Below the pieces are notes generated by a model. The model did no database searches and was not told the DNA's origin. It saw only the letters and a list, made by a program, of their open reading frames with translations. From positions 2,852,001 through 2,916,000 of the forward strand of contig JAMSLZ010000003.1 in the NCBI GenBank assembly GCA_026027325.1: a stretch of 64,000 bases of DNA, written 5' to 3'. Below, piece by piece: positions 48,689 through 58,149 of the stretch. Position 1 is the stretch's first letter, and each line of letters starts with the position of its first letter. The DNA comes from Actinomucor elegans (Eukaryota; Mucoromycota; Mucoromycetes; Mucorales; Mucoraceae). Both the position numbers and the translations under genes were made by a program.

Positions 48689-51600
48689 ATGTCTTCTCCT
48701 GCTGCCTCCATTCACTCTGGTGAACCTACTGTTTCTGTTGCTCAAGCCAACTTACCTGTTCTTGATGCATCCATGGAAGAATCTTCTGGTTCTGCTGCTT
48801 CTTTTGTTGATCGACAAGTGCAAGCTGAAGAATCTCTCCGTAGTATGCAAGATACTATCAACCAACTCACTATTGAGTTAACCATTCTTGCTGCTCGTCT
48901 CTCGTCTCCTTTGTCTGGTGATAATCTCGATGATTTCCAGGCTGAATACTTGCAGAAGGATAGTGTTCTTAAGGCTGTTATCGCTACCAAAGCCTTAATT
49001 GAGAAATCCAATGCTGACTCTGTCAAGTATGCTCGCGCTGTTGTTGATCCCAAGGCACCCATCAAGGTTTCTAGTGTGTGTCCCAACAACATGCCTTATC
49101 TTCAATGGGTTGGTGAAGTTCATGAGCCTAACGCTCATATTTTTATCGATGCTGCTGCTTGTTTGACACGTTTTCAAAACGTAATGTATGCTCATCGTTT
49201 GGACTTCGACACCAACTATGAACGATTAGTGTTGTCTCAAATGTCGCAAGCTCAACTTACCTGGTATGAAGTTGAGTTTCATCAGAACGCTCGTGCCGCT
49301 GGTATTGCTTCCCCTACTTGGCTCATGTTCAAGAATGAGTTCCTCTCTCGGTTTGGTACAACCGTTGATGAAGATCGTGCTGCCTGTGCTCGCTCTCTTG
49401 TTGACATCAAGTTAGCCAAAGGTGAATCTCTTTTTGCTTTCATTGATCGCTTCAATGATCTCCGTCGTCGTGCTGTTGACCAGTGCTTACCTGCCTCCAT
49501 TCTTGTGGATAAGTTTTTACACGCTTTGCCCACTGAATTTGCTGACAAGGTCATTACTTCGCGTCTTTCCTTACCAAAGGATCAAAAGTCGAATGTGGAT
49601 GTAGTGATGCGTCTTGCTCGTGAACTGTACAATGACTTGTACAAAGAGAAAGGTCTTCCTGGTGTCTCTGCTTCTGTTTCTTCTGCTTCTGGTTCTTCTT
49701 CGCGTGTGTCAAACATACCTTCTGCTGCCAACTATGTGCACCGTGAAAGTGACAAGTCTCGTCACGCTGTTCCTTCTTCTCTTGGTGTTGCCTCTTCTGC
49801 CATGTCTATTGGTAAGGTTGCCAAACGTCCTTCTTCTACTGCTTCCACTGGGAAATATTGTTCTTTTCACAAAGTCAATACCCATGATACTGCCAACTGT
49901 AAGGCTATCTCTCGTGCGTCATCTGTTATTGCTAACCAGCAACCTCTTGCTGCTGCTTCCGGTTCTTTGCCTTCTTCAAGTCAAGTTCCTATTAACAATC
50001 GTACTTGTCATTCGTGTGGAGCTCCTGGTTGGACACGCCAGCATCGTTGCAATACTGCTGTGCGTAACGATCCCAATCAAGGACCAACTCATCGTTTTGG
50101 GATGATGAGTATTGCAGGTGCTGCTTCTCGTGCCTTTGGTTCTTCTGGTGCTATTGCATCATCTTCTGCTTCGTTGGCTCCGGCCTCGAACCTATCGACA
50201 GTTGCTCCCGCAGTAACTCCATTCAATTCCGAAGTTAGCTCTTCATCTTCTGCTGTTCCTGTTCAGGAACACATGAATATCGATGAACACGCAGCCGTCC
50301 AGGCACAACTTTGTAAGTCAAACATATTTTCAAATTTACCCAAACAAAGATCTAATGCGATTCTTTTACCTATTGTTGTGCAGAACATTCGCGTCTACGC
50401 ATACTTGGATACAGGCTGTACGTTCAGCATATGTTCTCCTCGCTTCTTTCGTTCTCTTGGTGTTGGCTTTACGCCTTCATCTGGTACGGTTCAGCTTGGT
50501 CATGTTAACACGCAACAACCTAGGATTGGTTATACTTCTTTGAACATTTTGTACAATAAAATACAATTGAAGCATAAATTTGAATTGTTTGATTTCTATA
50601 CAGAGGACGATAGTGCGCCTATTTTATTTGGTCTTGACATTATGCCTCTTCTTAACATCGCTATCACTGGGTTGGTATCAACTTGGGATGATCATACTGG
50701 TCCTGCATTGCCATCACCAATCGATCCTGAAGATATCAAACCTAATAATAGTCCTTTTGGTACTGCTGATGAACGCCAATTGATGCAATCTAAACTTAAA
50801 CCACTGTTAGCTGCAAACGCTAATATCGATTTGAAGAATACCTACTGCAATTTGCCTGGCGCAATAGTACAATTGGAAACGCAACCCGGTAAAGTAGCTT
50901 ACCGTAAGCCATACCCAATTCCTATTGCCTACAAGCAATCCGTATTAGATCAAATTGAAACTTGGAAAAATGAAGGTGTAATAGAAGTTGCACAAAGTCA
51001 CACCGGCTTTAATTCTCCCCTTCTATGTGTTAGTAAGAAAAATGCTGATGGTATCTATTCGTTTAAGAAGCCTAGAGTAGTAGCTGACGTTCGTGAGTTA
51101 AACTCGATTCTTATTAGTACGGATAAGTACAATATACCTCTCATTTCGGACATCCATGAACGCTTAAGTAATGCCAAAATCATTACTAGTATCGATATCC
51201 ATTCTTGCTTCACTAGCTTCCTCGTTGACCCTGCTCACAAAAGCAAGTTAAACTTTATGTGTCCTTTTACTAACTTGCAATATACTTTTCGCAAAGTATG
51301 TTTCGGTGTGTCCTTTATTGCTAATTTGGTACAAAGGACCTTAACTAACTTGTTCAGTGACCTTCCTTACGTAACGATCTATATCGATGACATTTGCATC
51401 AGTACCAATGATTCTCTAGCACATCATACTGATTGTGTAGCCGAAGTTATCCGTCGCCTCACAAACGCAAATCTTCAACTTTCTCCAGAAAAGATTGTAC
51501 TTGCTCAGAAAAGTATTCACATTTTGGGTTGGTCAATTGTAGATGGTAAATTGATGCCTGATCCAAGAAAAGTATCAAATGTACACACCTGGCCTCTTCC

Positions 51601-53926
51601 TCAGACGGGTAAAGACATTATGCGATACTTGGGTTACTTCAATTACTTTCGTTCTGCGATTCCTGGATACAGTCGTTTAGCAGCTCCACTTGATGAGTTA
51701 CGCAGTAGTAAATCACTTGCAGCTATATGGTCTGACAAACACACGCAAGCTTTTCGCAACTTGCAAGCAGCCTTGTCGTCTGCTCTCGTGTTATCTCCTC
51801 CTGACTTTCGTTACCGTTTCCATGTCGCAACTGACGCGTCTAAAACTGGTATTGGTGGAGTCATTTACTATATCAAAAATGATACGGTTCATTATGTGAC
51901 TATGGCTTCTCGCAAGCTATCTACCTCCGAAATGAATTACAGTACAACAAAACGAGAATTACTTGCTATTGTCTACATGTTGACTAAGTATCATAAATGG
52001 TTATTTGGTATTAAATTCACTTTGCATACTGATCATAAAAGCCTTATCTTTTTACATGATCAAAGCACCCCCAACACCTTGATGCTGACTTGGTGGGACA
52101 CTATTTTTTCTTTTACGTTCGATGTTGTTCATATTCCTGGAATTAAGAACATCATTCCCGATACTCTTAGTCGACTGTTTTCTGATGACGAACCCAACAG
52201 TCTGGAGGAGGGTGGAAATATTGTTAACCATCAAAACATATTTGAGAACCATAAGAAAAGATATAATACCACGCGTTCTGAACGTAAACTGCAAATACGG
52301 TATCCTACAGATAAAAACAAGTCACGCAAAAGAATACTATCTGCTAGAAACGGGACTGAAAATAAAACAAGAGGAAATTACGCCTTTTCATCTTTCCCAA
52401 CAGTTTCTACAAACTACGATGATAATACCAATACATCATCCAACCACATTGACTCATCCAATACTACATCGTTCGATAGTTACAATAAGACACCTCTTAT
52501 TTCTCGCGCAATGCAATATGCTGATTATATGACACCACCTGAAAAGGATCGCGTTTCTATTATTATGAAAGCACACTTGCTTGGCCATTTTGGCGTAAAT
52601 GCAATTGAGAAAACTATTCACAATGATTACAAATTACATTGGACTAATTTGCGACAAGACATTCAAAGAGTTATCAATGATTGTGAAGCTTGCCAAGCAC
52701 ATGGTATCTATCGAGTTGGTTATCACCCTCCTAGAAGCGTGTTGCCTGACGGTGTCTTCGATCATATCTGTATAGATCTCGGTGATTTCAATACTACATC
52801 ATCTCGTGGTAATAACTTTATGTTAGTTGTAGTAGATTACTTTAGTCGATTTACAATTCTACGTGCACTCCCTGACAAGAGTAGTTACAGTGTAGCAAAA
52901 GAATTACTTCACATATGTTGTCAGTTCGGATTCCCTCGGATCATCACGCATGACAATGGTATGGAATTTGTGAATGAAGTGGTTAAACAATTTATACAAA
53001 TGAGTGGCATGGATAGACGGCTTAGCTTGCCCTATACTCCTACTGGAAACAGTGTAGTAGAAAGCTATGTTGGCATCTGTAAACGTAGTATTATCAAAGC
53101 GTTAACTGCTAATGCTGTTGAACCTGAATCTTGGGATTTGTATTTAGACGTGATCCAATACTCTGTCAATTGTCAGTATTCGCGATTGCATAAATCTCGT
53201 CCTTTTGCGGTTATGTTCAATAGACAGCCTAATGACTTTATCGACTACACGGATGTAAAACCTACCATCAATATCGAGAAATCTGATAGTAAACTCATTG
53301 ATAAGAAGCTGAAATATGTCAAAGATGTCATTATTCCTTCTATTGCTAAACGCATTAAAGAGACACAATTAAACGATCATTTAAAATTCCAAAAGAATAA
53401 CAAGATCATTGAAACAAAGTACCCTCTTAATTCTAAAGTTATGATCGTGAACGTACTCAAATCATCTAAACTGCAGCCCAGATGGTTAGGTCCTTTTATC
53501 ATTAAAGGCTACACCAAGCATGGTAGTTACATTTTAGAAGATCTCACTGGCTCTTTATTATCTCGTGATGTACCTACGCATCAGATAAGACTGATTCAAT
53601 CAGGAGATCAACGATCTGAAAGCGAACTTAACGAGAAACATTATGAGGTACAAGCAATTGTAAACCATCGACTCTTGCCAGACGGTGAATACGAGTATTA
53701 CGTGCATTGGGTTGGATACGATGACCAAGAAAAATACAATACTTGGCAGACGGTTGATACCTTCGATTCGAAGAAACCTATTCAAGACTATTGGACACGT
53801 CGTCAAGCAACCATTGCAAGCACAACAGGTAGATCCCTGCCTAATACTATCAACAAGCGAAGAATACCTGCTCGTAATAAACACAGCAGATCGTTTGTAC
53901 CTAAAGCATATAATACAAGATCTTGA
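48689..53926 (+). CDS. Gag-Pol polyprotein of a chromovirus retrotransposon
   Basis: One frame of 1745 aa. The Gag region (about 1-540) has two zinc-binding motifs: CSFHKVNTHDTANC and CHSCGAPGWTRQHRC. The aspartic protease has YLDTGCTF (Asp about 574). Reverse transcriptase has KPRVVADVRELN and the catalytic YIDD at about 898-901. RNase H starts at ATDASKTGIGG. Integrase has the HHCC finger (HLLGHFG, then CEACQ) and a DD35E triad with 35 residues between the Asp of THDNG and the Glu of VVES. A GPF-type module (WLGPFIIKG) follows, and a chromodomain (YYVHWVGYDDQEKYNTW, about 1665-1690) ends the protein. Chromodomains guide integration to modified histones. Gag and Pol are fused with no frameshift, so Gag excess would need proteolysis or decay of Pol, as in Tf1. 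Confidence 0.96.
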   Translation: MSSPAASIHSGEPTVSVAQANLPVLDASMEESSGSAASFVDRQVQAEESLRSMQDTINQLTIELTILAARLSSPLSGDNLDDFQAEYLQKDSVLKAVIATKALIEKSNADSVKYARAVVDPKAPIKVSSVCPNNMPYLQWVGEVHEPNAHIFIDAAACLTRFQNVMYAHRLDFDTNYERLVLSQMSQAQLTWYEVEFHQNARAAGIASPTWLMFKNEFLSRFGTTVDEDRAACARSLVDIKLAKGESLFAFIDRFNDLRRRAVDQCLPASILVDKFLHALPTEFADKVITSRLSLPKDQKSNVDVVMRLARELYNDLYKEKGLPGVSASVSSASGSSSRVSNIPSAANYVHRESDKSRHAVPSSLGVASSAMSIGKVAKRPSSTASTGKYCSFHKVNTHDTANCKAISRASSVIANQQPLAAASGSLPSSSQVPINNRTCHSCGAPGWTRQHRCNTAVRNDPNQGPTHRFGMMSIAGAASRAFGSSGAIASSSASLAPASNLSTVAPAVTPFNSEVSSSSSAVPVQEHMNIDEHAAVQAQLCKSNIFSNLPKQRSNAILLPIVVQNIRVYAYLDTGCTFSICSPRFFRSLGVGFTPSSGTVQLGHVNTQQPRIGYTSLNILYNKIQLKHKFELFDFYTEDDSAPILFGLDIMPLLNIAITGLVSTWDDHTGPALPSPIDPEDIKPNNSPFGTADERQLMQSKLKPLLAANANIDLKNTYCNLPGAIVQLETQPGKVAYRKPYPIPIAYKQSVLDQIETWKNEGVIEVAQSHTGFNSPLLCVSKKNADGIYSFKKPRVVADVRELNSILISTDKYNIPLISDIHERLSNAKIITSIDIHSCFTSFLVDPAHKSKLNFMCPFTNLQYTFRKVCFGVSFIANLVQRTLTNLFSDLPYVTIYIDDICISTNDSLAHHTDCVAEVIRRLTNANLQLSPEKIVLAQKSIHILGWSIVDGKLMPDPRKVSNVHTWPLPQTGKDIMRYLGYFNYFRSAIPGYSRLAAPLDELRSSKSLAAIWSDKHTQAFRNLQAALSSALVLSPPDFRYRFHVATDASKTGIGGVIYYIKNDTVHYVTMASRKLSTSEMNYSTTKRELLAIVYMLTKYHKWLFGIKFTLHTDHKSLIFLHDQSTPNTLMLTWWDTIFSFTFDVVHIPGIKNIIPDTLSRLFSDDEPNSLEEGGNIVNHQNIFENHKKRYNTTRSERKLQIRYPTDKNKSRKRILSARNGTENKTRGNYAFSSFPTVSTNYDDNTNTSSNHIDSSNTTSFDSYNKTPLISRAMQYADYMTPPEKDRVSIIMKAHLLGHFGVNAIEKTIHNDYKLHWTNLRQDIQRVINDCEACQAHGIYRVGYHPPRSVLPDGVFDHICIDLGDFNTTSSRGNNFMLVVVDYFSRFTILRALPDKSSYSVAKELLHICCQFGFPRIITHDNGMEFVNEVVKQFIQMSGMDRRLSLPYTPTGNSVVESYVGICKRSIIKALTANAVEPESWDLYLDVIQYSVNCQYSRLHKSRPFAVMFNRQPNDFIDYTDVKPTINIEKSDSKLIDKKLKYVKDVIIPSIAKRIKETQLNDHLKFQKNNKIIETKYPLNSKVMIVNVLKSSKLQPRWLGPFIIKGYTKHGSYILEDLTGSLLSRDVPTHQIRLIQSGDQRSESELNEKHYEVQAIVNHRLLPDGEYEYYVHWVGYDDQEKYNTWQTVDTFDSKKPIQDYWTRRQATIASTTGRSLPNTINKRRIPARNKHSRSFVPKAYNTRS

Positions 53927-54125
53927 GTTGCTTAATTGCACTCTGCAAGTGTAATTGTCTTTTCCCTTATGTTACTTTTTTCCTATAATGGTTTTTTACA
54001 AGGTTTTTTATGACAGTTTACATTACACACGATCTTACATCTAACACAATGCTTACATCCTATCCTTTCGTTCTTATGATTATTACATCTTTAATACAAA
54101 GATACTTCTAAGGTGATGACCTCAT

Positions 54126-54139
54126 CTGGAAGGGGGCAA
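54126..54139 (+). promoter_or_regulatory. Polypurine tract for plus-strand priming
   Basis: The purine-rich stretch tggaagggggcaa directly precedes the 3' LTR, the expected site for second-strand priming. Confidence 0.75.
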
Positions 54140-54643
54140 TGTTGTATTCCACCTACTATTTTGCATCGACATAATAGTAAGGAATCAACTGTTCATTTAT
54201 GTCATACACGGACTCTATCTGATAACCCAATCAGATTAACGAGGCCTGCATAAATACAAGCGATGTGTCATCCTTAGAACTATTAGCCAATAATCCTTAC
54301 AAGAAACACGCGGCATCATACTATCGAGTAGTATCGAGTGTATCTCAAGATAAGACCTGAATATCGAATAACGCGTGGGTTATACAATTACAACAATGCG
54401 TGGTTGAAAGGCTTATTAGTGGCTGCTGGGATTGGACTCCGTTGTACGGCCATGCGTGCTGATAGATATTGAATGCTACACTATCAAGCTCTGATGAAAT
54501 GTATATAAAGAAGACTTGATTTTGAATTGTGAATAAAACATTAGAATAACTTTTACTATCAGGATAGCTGATTCCATTGACTGTCTATTCTTTTATTATT
54601 GTATTTTAAATTATATCCTTCGTCTTTAGCACCGGATATAACA
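54140..54643 (+). repeat. 3' long terminal repeat
   Basis: Identical to 48140-48643 over all 504 bp as read. Followed by the GTTTT duplication. Confidence 0.95.
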
Positions 54644-55294
54644 GTTTTATTTGTCTTTAGATATTTTTCTAAAACGTAATTTTTAATCTATCTCGATTTT
54701 TTTTTTTTTTTTTTGTAATTACTATCTTATAAAAATACCAAGTTAGAAGCTCTCAACTAAAAACCAGAATACATATAAATTATAGTAGTTGTCAATTGTT
54801 TAAAATATAACTACTTCATTTGTAGATATATGATGCATAATTAAATTGTGTTTAAACTTTTTAGTAGGATAATACATAGCTGGATCAGCCCTTTAGTATA
54901 ACAAAACTATATAAAAGTTGGGTTTTTCTAATTTCTGATTGATTTTTTATTGGATCACTCCTCTTCAAAACCGATAAAGTATTTGGAAGGTTGTTCCACC
55001 AAAACGGTTTCTATTTCCTATCATACATCAATAGCATTTGATCTTGCAAAAGCCTGTACATTCCACAGTAAATGTCTCTTAGCTTTCAGGTGAGGAAATC
55101 AATAACGTGAATGCGCTGTGTATAGTTATTTATTAGAGAATGACTGGATCATACTATCTAATCTCAGGCACAAAGGTTTTCCTTTCTTGTTATCATTTAT
55201 CCTTTTTCACGTTTTTTGATTGTTTTAAAAAGGCCACGGCTTCCAGACTAGCCCTTCTTTTAATAGTGCAAACTTTATATCATTTTCTGCGAAC
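54644..55294. other. Spacer upstream of the small PH-like gene
   Basis: It begins with the right GTTTT duplication and a T16 run. AT-rich, with no coding signal before the ATG at 55295. Confidence 0.5.
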
Positions 55295-55802
55295 ATGGGG
55301 TTTTCCTACGAATTTAATATTGACCATAAGAAGCTTGAAATTACAATCTCGGGTAAATCCAAGCTCTACTTTTGAATACATTGATGCTGATGTTATTTCT
55401 TCTAGATATGGATGTTCTTCTTGCTTGCAAAAAATCTTTCTCGGTTCCGTTTTCCCATATTATTACACCTGTGGTTGCTAAACCTCTAGAAGCGCAAAAA
55501 CTATTCATGGGAATACATATGGGTACTCGATTTCCCGGTGTATATAACGCAGGTAGCTTTAGTGAAGCTATCAATTCAAGAGAAAAATCTAACTGTATAT
55601 TGAAGGCACATTCTGGTCATTAGATACTACAACAGGCGAAAAAACCAAGACCTTTATTCATATGATCCATCCTAAACGAACAATTATGTTGCACTTGAAA
55701 GATGAAGAGTACACGAGATTGATACTAGAACTTCCCAAAGGGAAAGACAACATAGAACAAGAAGCTAGTAACATATCACGCTTAATCGCATATTACCAAT
55801 AA
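55295..55802 (+). CDS. Small protein resembling a bacterial PH-like family
   Basis: Three exons, 55295-55352, 55406-55552 and 55606-55802, restore a 133-aa protein. Both junctions are phase 1 with GT-AG sites, and every reading frame is otherwise interrupted. It is predicted to be all beta with a C-terminal helix. Visible blocks are an N-terminal strand pair (EFNIDHKKLEITIS), FSVPFSHI, GTRFPGVYNAGTFW and KRTIMLHLKDEEYTRLILEL. The order VPL.H/V, then G(T/I)R.PG...AGT(F/Y), then a strand with L.LxxxxYxRLxxE recalls small hypothetical proteins of about 130 aa that I know from actinobacteria and firmicutes, thought to have a PH-like fold; this is recall, not a search. Function unknown. It is convergent with the dipeptidase gene, with 16 bp between stop codons. 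Confidence 0.7.
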
Positions 55803-55818
55803 GAAGAATAAATGCTAT

Positions 55819-57123
55819 TTATTTGAAATCCTCCAATTTATCTTCAGAGGGCAGTTCATTTGTTCTCGCAATTTTCTCACTAACCAATTCAACCTTTCTC
55901 CATACACGCAGTAAGTTCTTTCCTGCTAAATTGATCAAGTCTTTATCAGACCAACCACGACGAATTAATTCTGCAAAAAGATCAGGATAACGAGCTACGT
56001 CCTCCAAACCAGTGGGTGTTTGTTCGATGCCATTATAATCTGCTCCAATACCAACACGATGGCGACCAGCAACATTAGCAATATGTTCAATATGGTCTGC
56101 AACATCGGAAAGAGTAGCCTCTTTAGTGGGATCACACTGTACAAATGCATTATAAAAGTTGATCATCACTACACCGTCCGTCTCTTCCAAGCGTTGGAGT
56201 ACATTATCAGGTACATTTCTTTCAATATCACAAAGCGCGTTACTGGAAGAATGTGAAAATAGCACAGGTGCGCGCGTTACATCAAGCACTGCATTCATTG
56301 TAGCATGAGCTACATGGGAAATATCAACCATCATACCAAGACGGTTCATTTCAAGAATTATCTTTTTGCCAAACTCTGTTAAACCTAAGCCTTTATCAAA
56401 AGGTGGAGGATTGGGATCGCAGCAAGATTCTGCCCAAGGCGTATGACAGTTATGTGTTAGCTTATATAATCAAAAAAGTATATTAGCAGATATGTTGAAT
56501 AACCAATGAGTACAACTTACTGTCATGTATCTAATACCAAGGTCATAAAATTGACGAAGAGCAACCATGGAACTATCAATCATTTGCCCACCTTCCATTC
56601 CCAAGGCAGAAGCAACACGTCCACGGCGAAAAGCGCGATGAAACTCTTTGGAGCTCGAGGCAAACTGGAACGTTTCAGGATAGAGATCGATCATTCGTTT
56701 CGTTGCATCAATAGTTTCCATAGCTTTTAGGAGTTGATTAGCTCCAGTATCTTCACAGTCGTAATAGATACTCCAAAATTGGCCTCCCAAATGGCCTTGA
56801 CGAATACGTTGAATGTCAGTATGTCCCCATTCGACTGAGGTCAAGTTCAGGTTGTTGATCTTGCCATCGTATACAAAAGCTAAGTGCCTAAATAAGAAAT
56901 CTTATAAACAAGAAGGAATAAAGAAGCAATGAGCAGCCTACATTGGTAAATCATTATGTGTATCGATAAGTTGATTGTGACGAAGAAGCGTGTGCGCACG
57001 ATCGAGCGCATCCTTATGTGAATGGAGCTTTTGTTGAGCCAAAATTGATTGCTGTTCAACTGCAATAGCTTGTACCAAAGGTACTACCAAAGCTATATAC
57101 GCGAGCGAAGACCAGTGAACCAT
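55819..57123 (-). CDS. Membrane dipeptidase, peptidase family M19
   Basis: Three exons, 56942-57123, 56521-56887 and 55819-56460, give 396 aa. A signal peptide (residues 1-22, [15 protein letters not shown]) directs it to the secretory route. Zinc ligands of the renal-dipeptidase fold are visible: DTHNDLP (His56, Asp58), the bridging Glu in GMEGGQ, then DISHVAH and [17 protein letters not shown] contributes the active-site Asp. The enzyme cleaves dipeptides, and in fungi may act on glutathione-derived Cys-Gly or on secreted peptides. The C terminus has no clear GPI signal, so a vacuolar or secreted soluble form is likely. The 3' end abuts the convergent PH-like gene. Confidence 0.92.
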
Positions 57124-57794
57124 TTTCCTTTCGAAAAAAAAACAAGATATAACAAGAGAAAGAAGAAAAGATAAGCTTCTATCTTTTATCTTGCATTGGT
57201 CCTACTTTTCATCACTAAGTTTGGTAATAAATGCCTTACTTTGCAAGTATTTAAACTCCAATTGCGTGAGTAATAATGTATTCGAATGACTCAGCAGTGT
57301 ATTTCATATAAAGTCATTTTCACTGGTATGGATATGGATCGAAGCAATTGCCAAGAGGTCACAGACACATACAATGCAAAGAGAACGCACAGTTCAAAGC
57401 TTCTCTTGTGTTGCTGATATTCCTTTTATTGTTAAACATGCTAATGAAAATTTGATGGCTATATCACAATAGGGTACTTGAAGAAGAATCAGAAGCAATT
57501 ATTGCTTGATATACTGCTTTAATGAAAATATTTCAAGGCTTAAAAAGCCAAGTATGAATATCAACTTAAAACTGCAGATGGATATTGACATTAAGTACAA
57601 CAGTGTTATTACTCTGTTACGTTTTCACCACAGAAAGAAAATACTGGCTTGAATCTTATTGATTCCTACCCAAGTTCTCAACTAGTCAAATGAAAGGGGT
57701 TCTCGTTTATAATTTTTGAGTGTACCTGAATATCAATTTTTTTTTATGATCACTGACCTAGAAGATTGATTTAAGAATCTTTGCCGATTTCTGT

Positions 57795-57860
57795 ATAATG
57801 TCGCATGTGAACAGTAGTCAATGCTCAAAATCAAGCTATTGCATCTGATGAAATCTCATC
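57795..57860 (-). repeat. Degenerate copy of the dispersed repeat
   Basis: On the minus strand it reads tgcaatagcttgattttgag, then cacatgcgacatt, matching the family core and its conserved end. Confidence 0.45.
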
Positions 57861-58103
57861 CTGAACTTGATCCAATAATTCTTTTATTTAGGATTACAGA
57901 ATGTGATGTTCATTAAGCAAATCTCAAATTTTTCTTTTGTCCACAATTATATACCTACCAGAAAAGATATATACAACTAATTTATCAAATATTGATTGAC
58001 TTAAGAGAATGTGCTATATCAATAAATGTAAGCACTTGTTGATAAAAAATGCTTACTCATATTATATATGCTATATGTCATATACTTTATTTCTTAATAA
58101 ACA

Positions 58104-58122
58104 GAGGGGAGGGGGGAGGGGT
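58104..58122 (+). repeat. G-rich tract with G4-forming potential
   Basis: Runs of 4, 6 and 4 G separated by single A residues lie 28 bp beyond the synthetase stop codon, on the non-transcribed strand of that gene. Confidence 0.5.
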
Positions 58123-58149
58123 ATTATATTTGACATTTATGACTTTGAT

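Larger units (their letters stand above)
48140..54643 (+). mobile_element. Intact Ty3/Gypsy chromovirus LTR retrotransposon
   Basis: A 6504-bp element with two identical 504-bp LTRs (offset exactly 6000 bp), TG...CA ends, a GTTTT target duplication, one uninterrupted Gag-Pol frame and a polypurine tract. The domain order Gag, protease, RT, RNase H, integrase, chromodomain defines a chromovirus. Identical LTRs and an unbroken ORF mean very recent insertion and probable autonomy. Confidence 0.97.
57124..58149. other. Spacer between acyl-CoA synthetase 3' end and dipeptidase start
   Basis: No gene. It holds a degenerate repeat copy at 57795-57860 and a G-rich tract (gaggggaggggggaggggt) at 58104-58122 close to the synthetase stop. 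Confidence 0.5.

Noticed and set aside
27985..57860. Dispersed repeats as a CRISPR array
   Set aside because: The genome is eukaryotic, the copies are degenerate and on both strands, and spacing is irregular with no cas genes.
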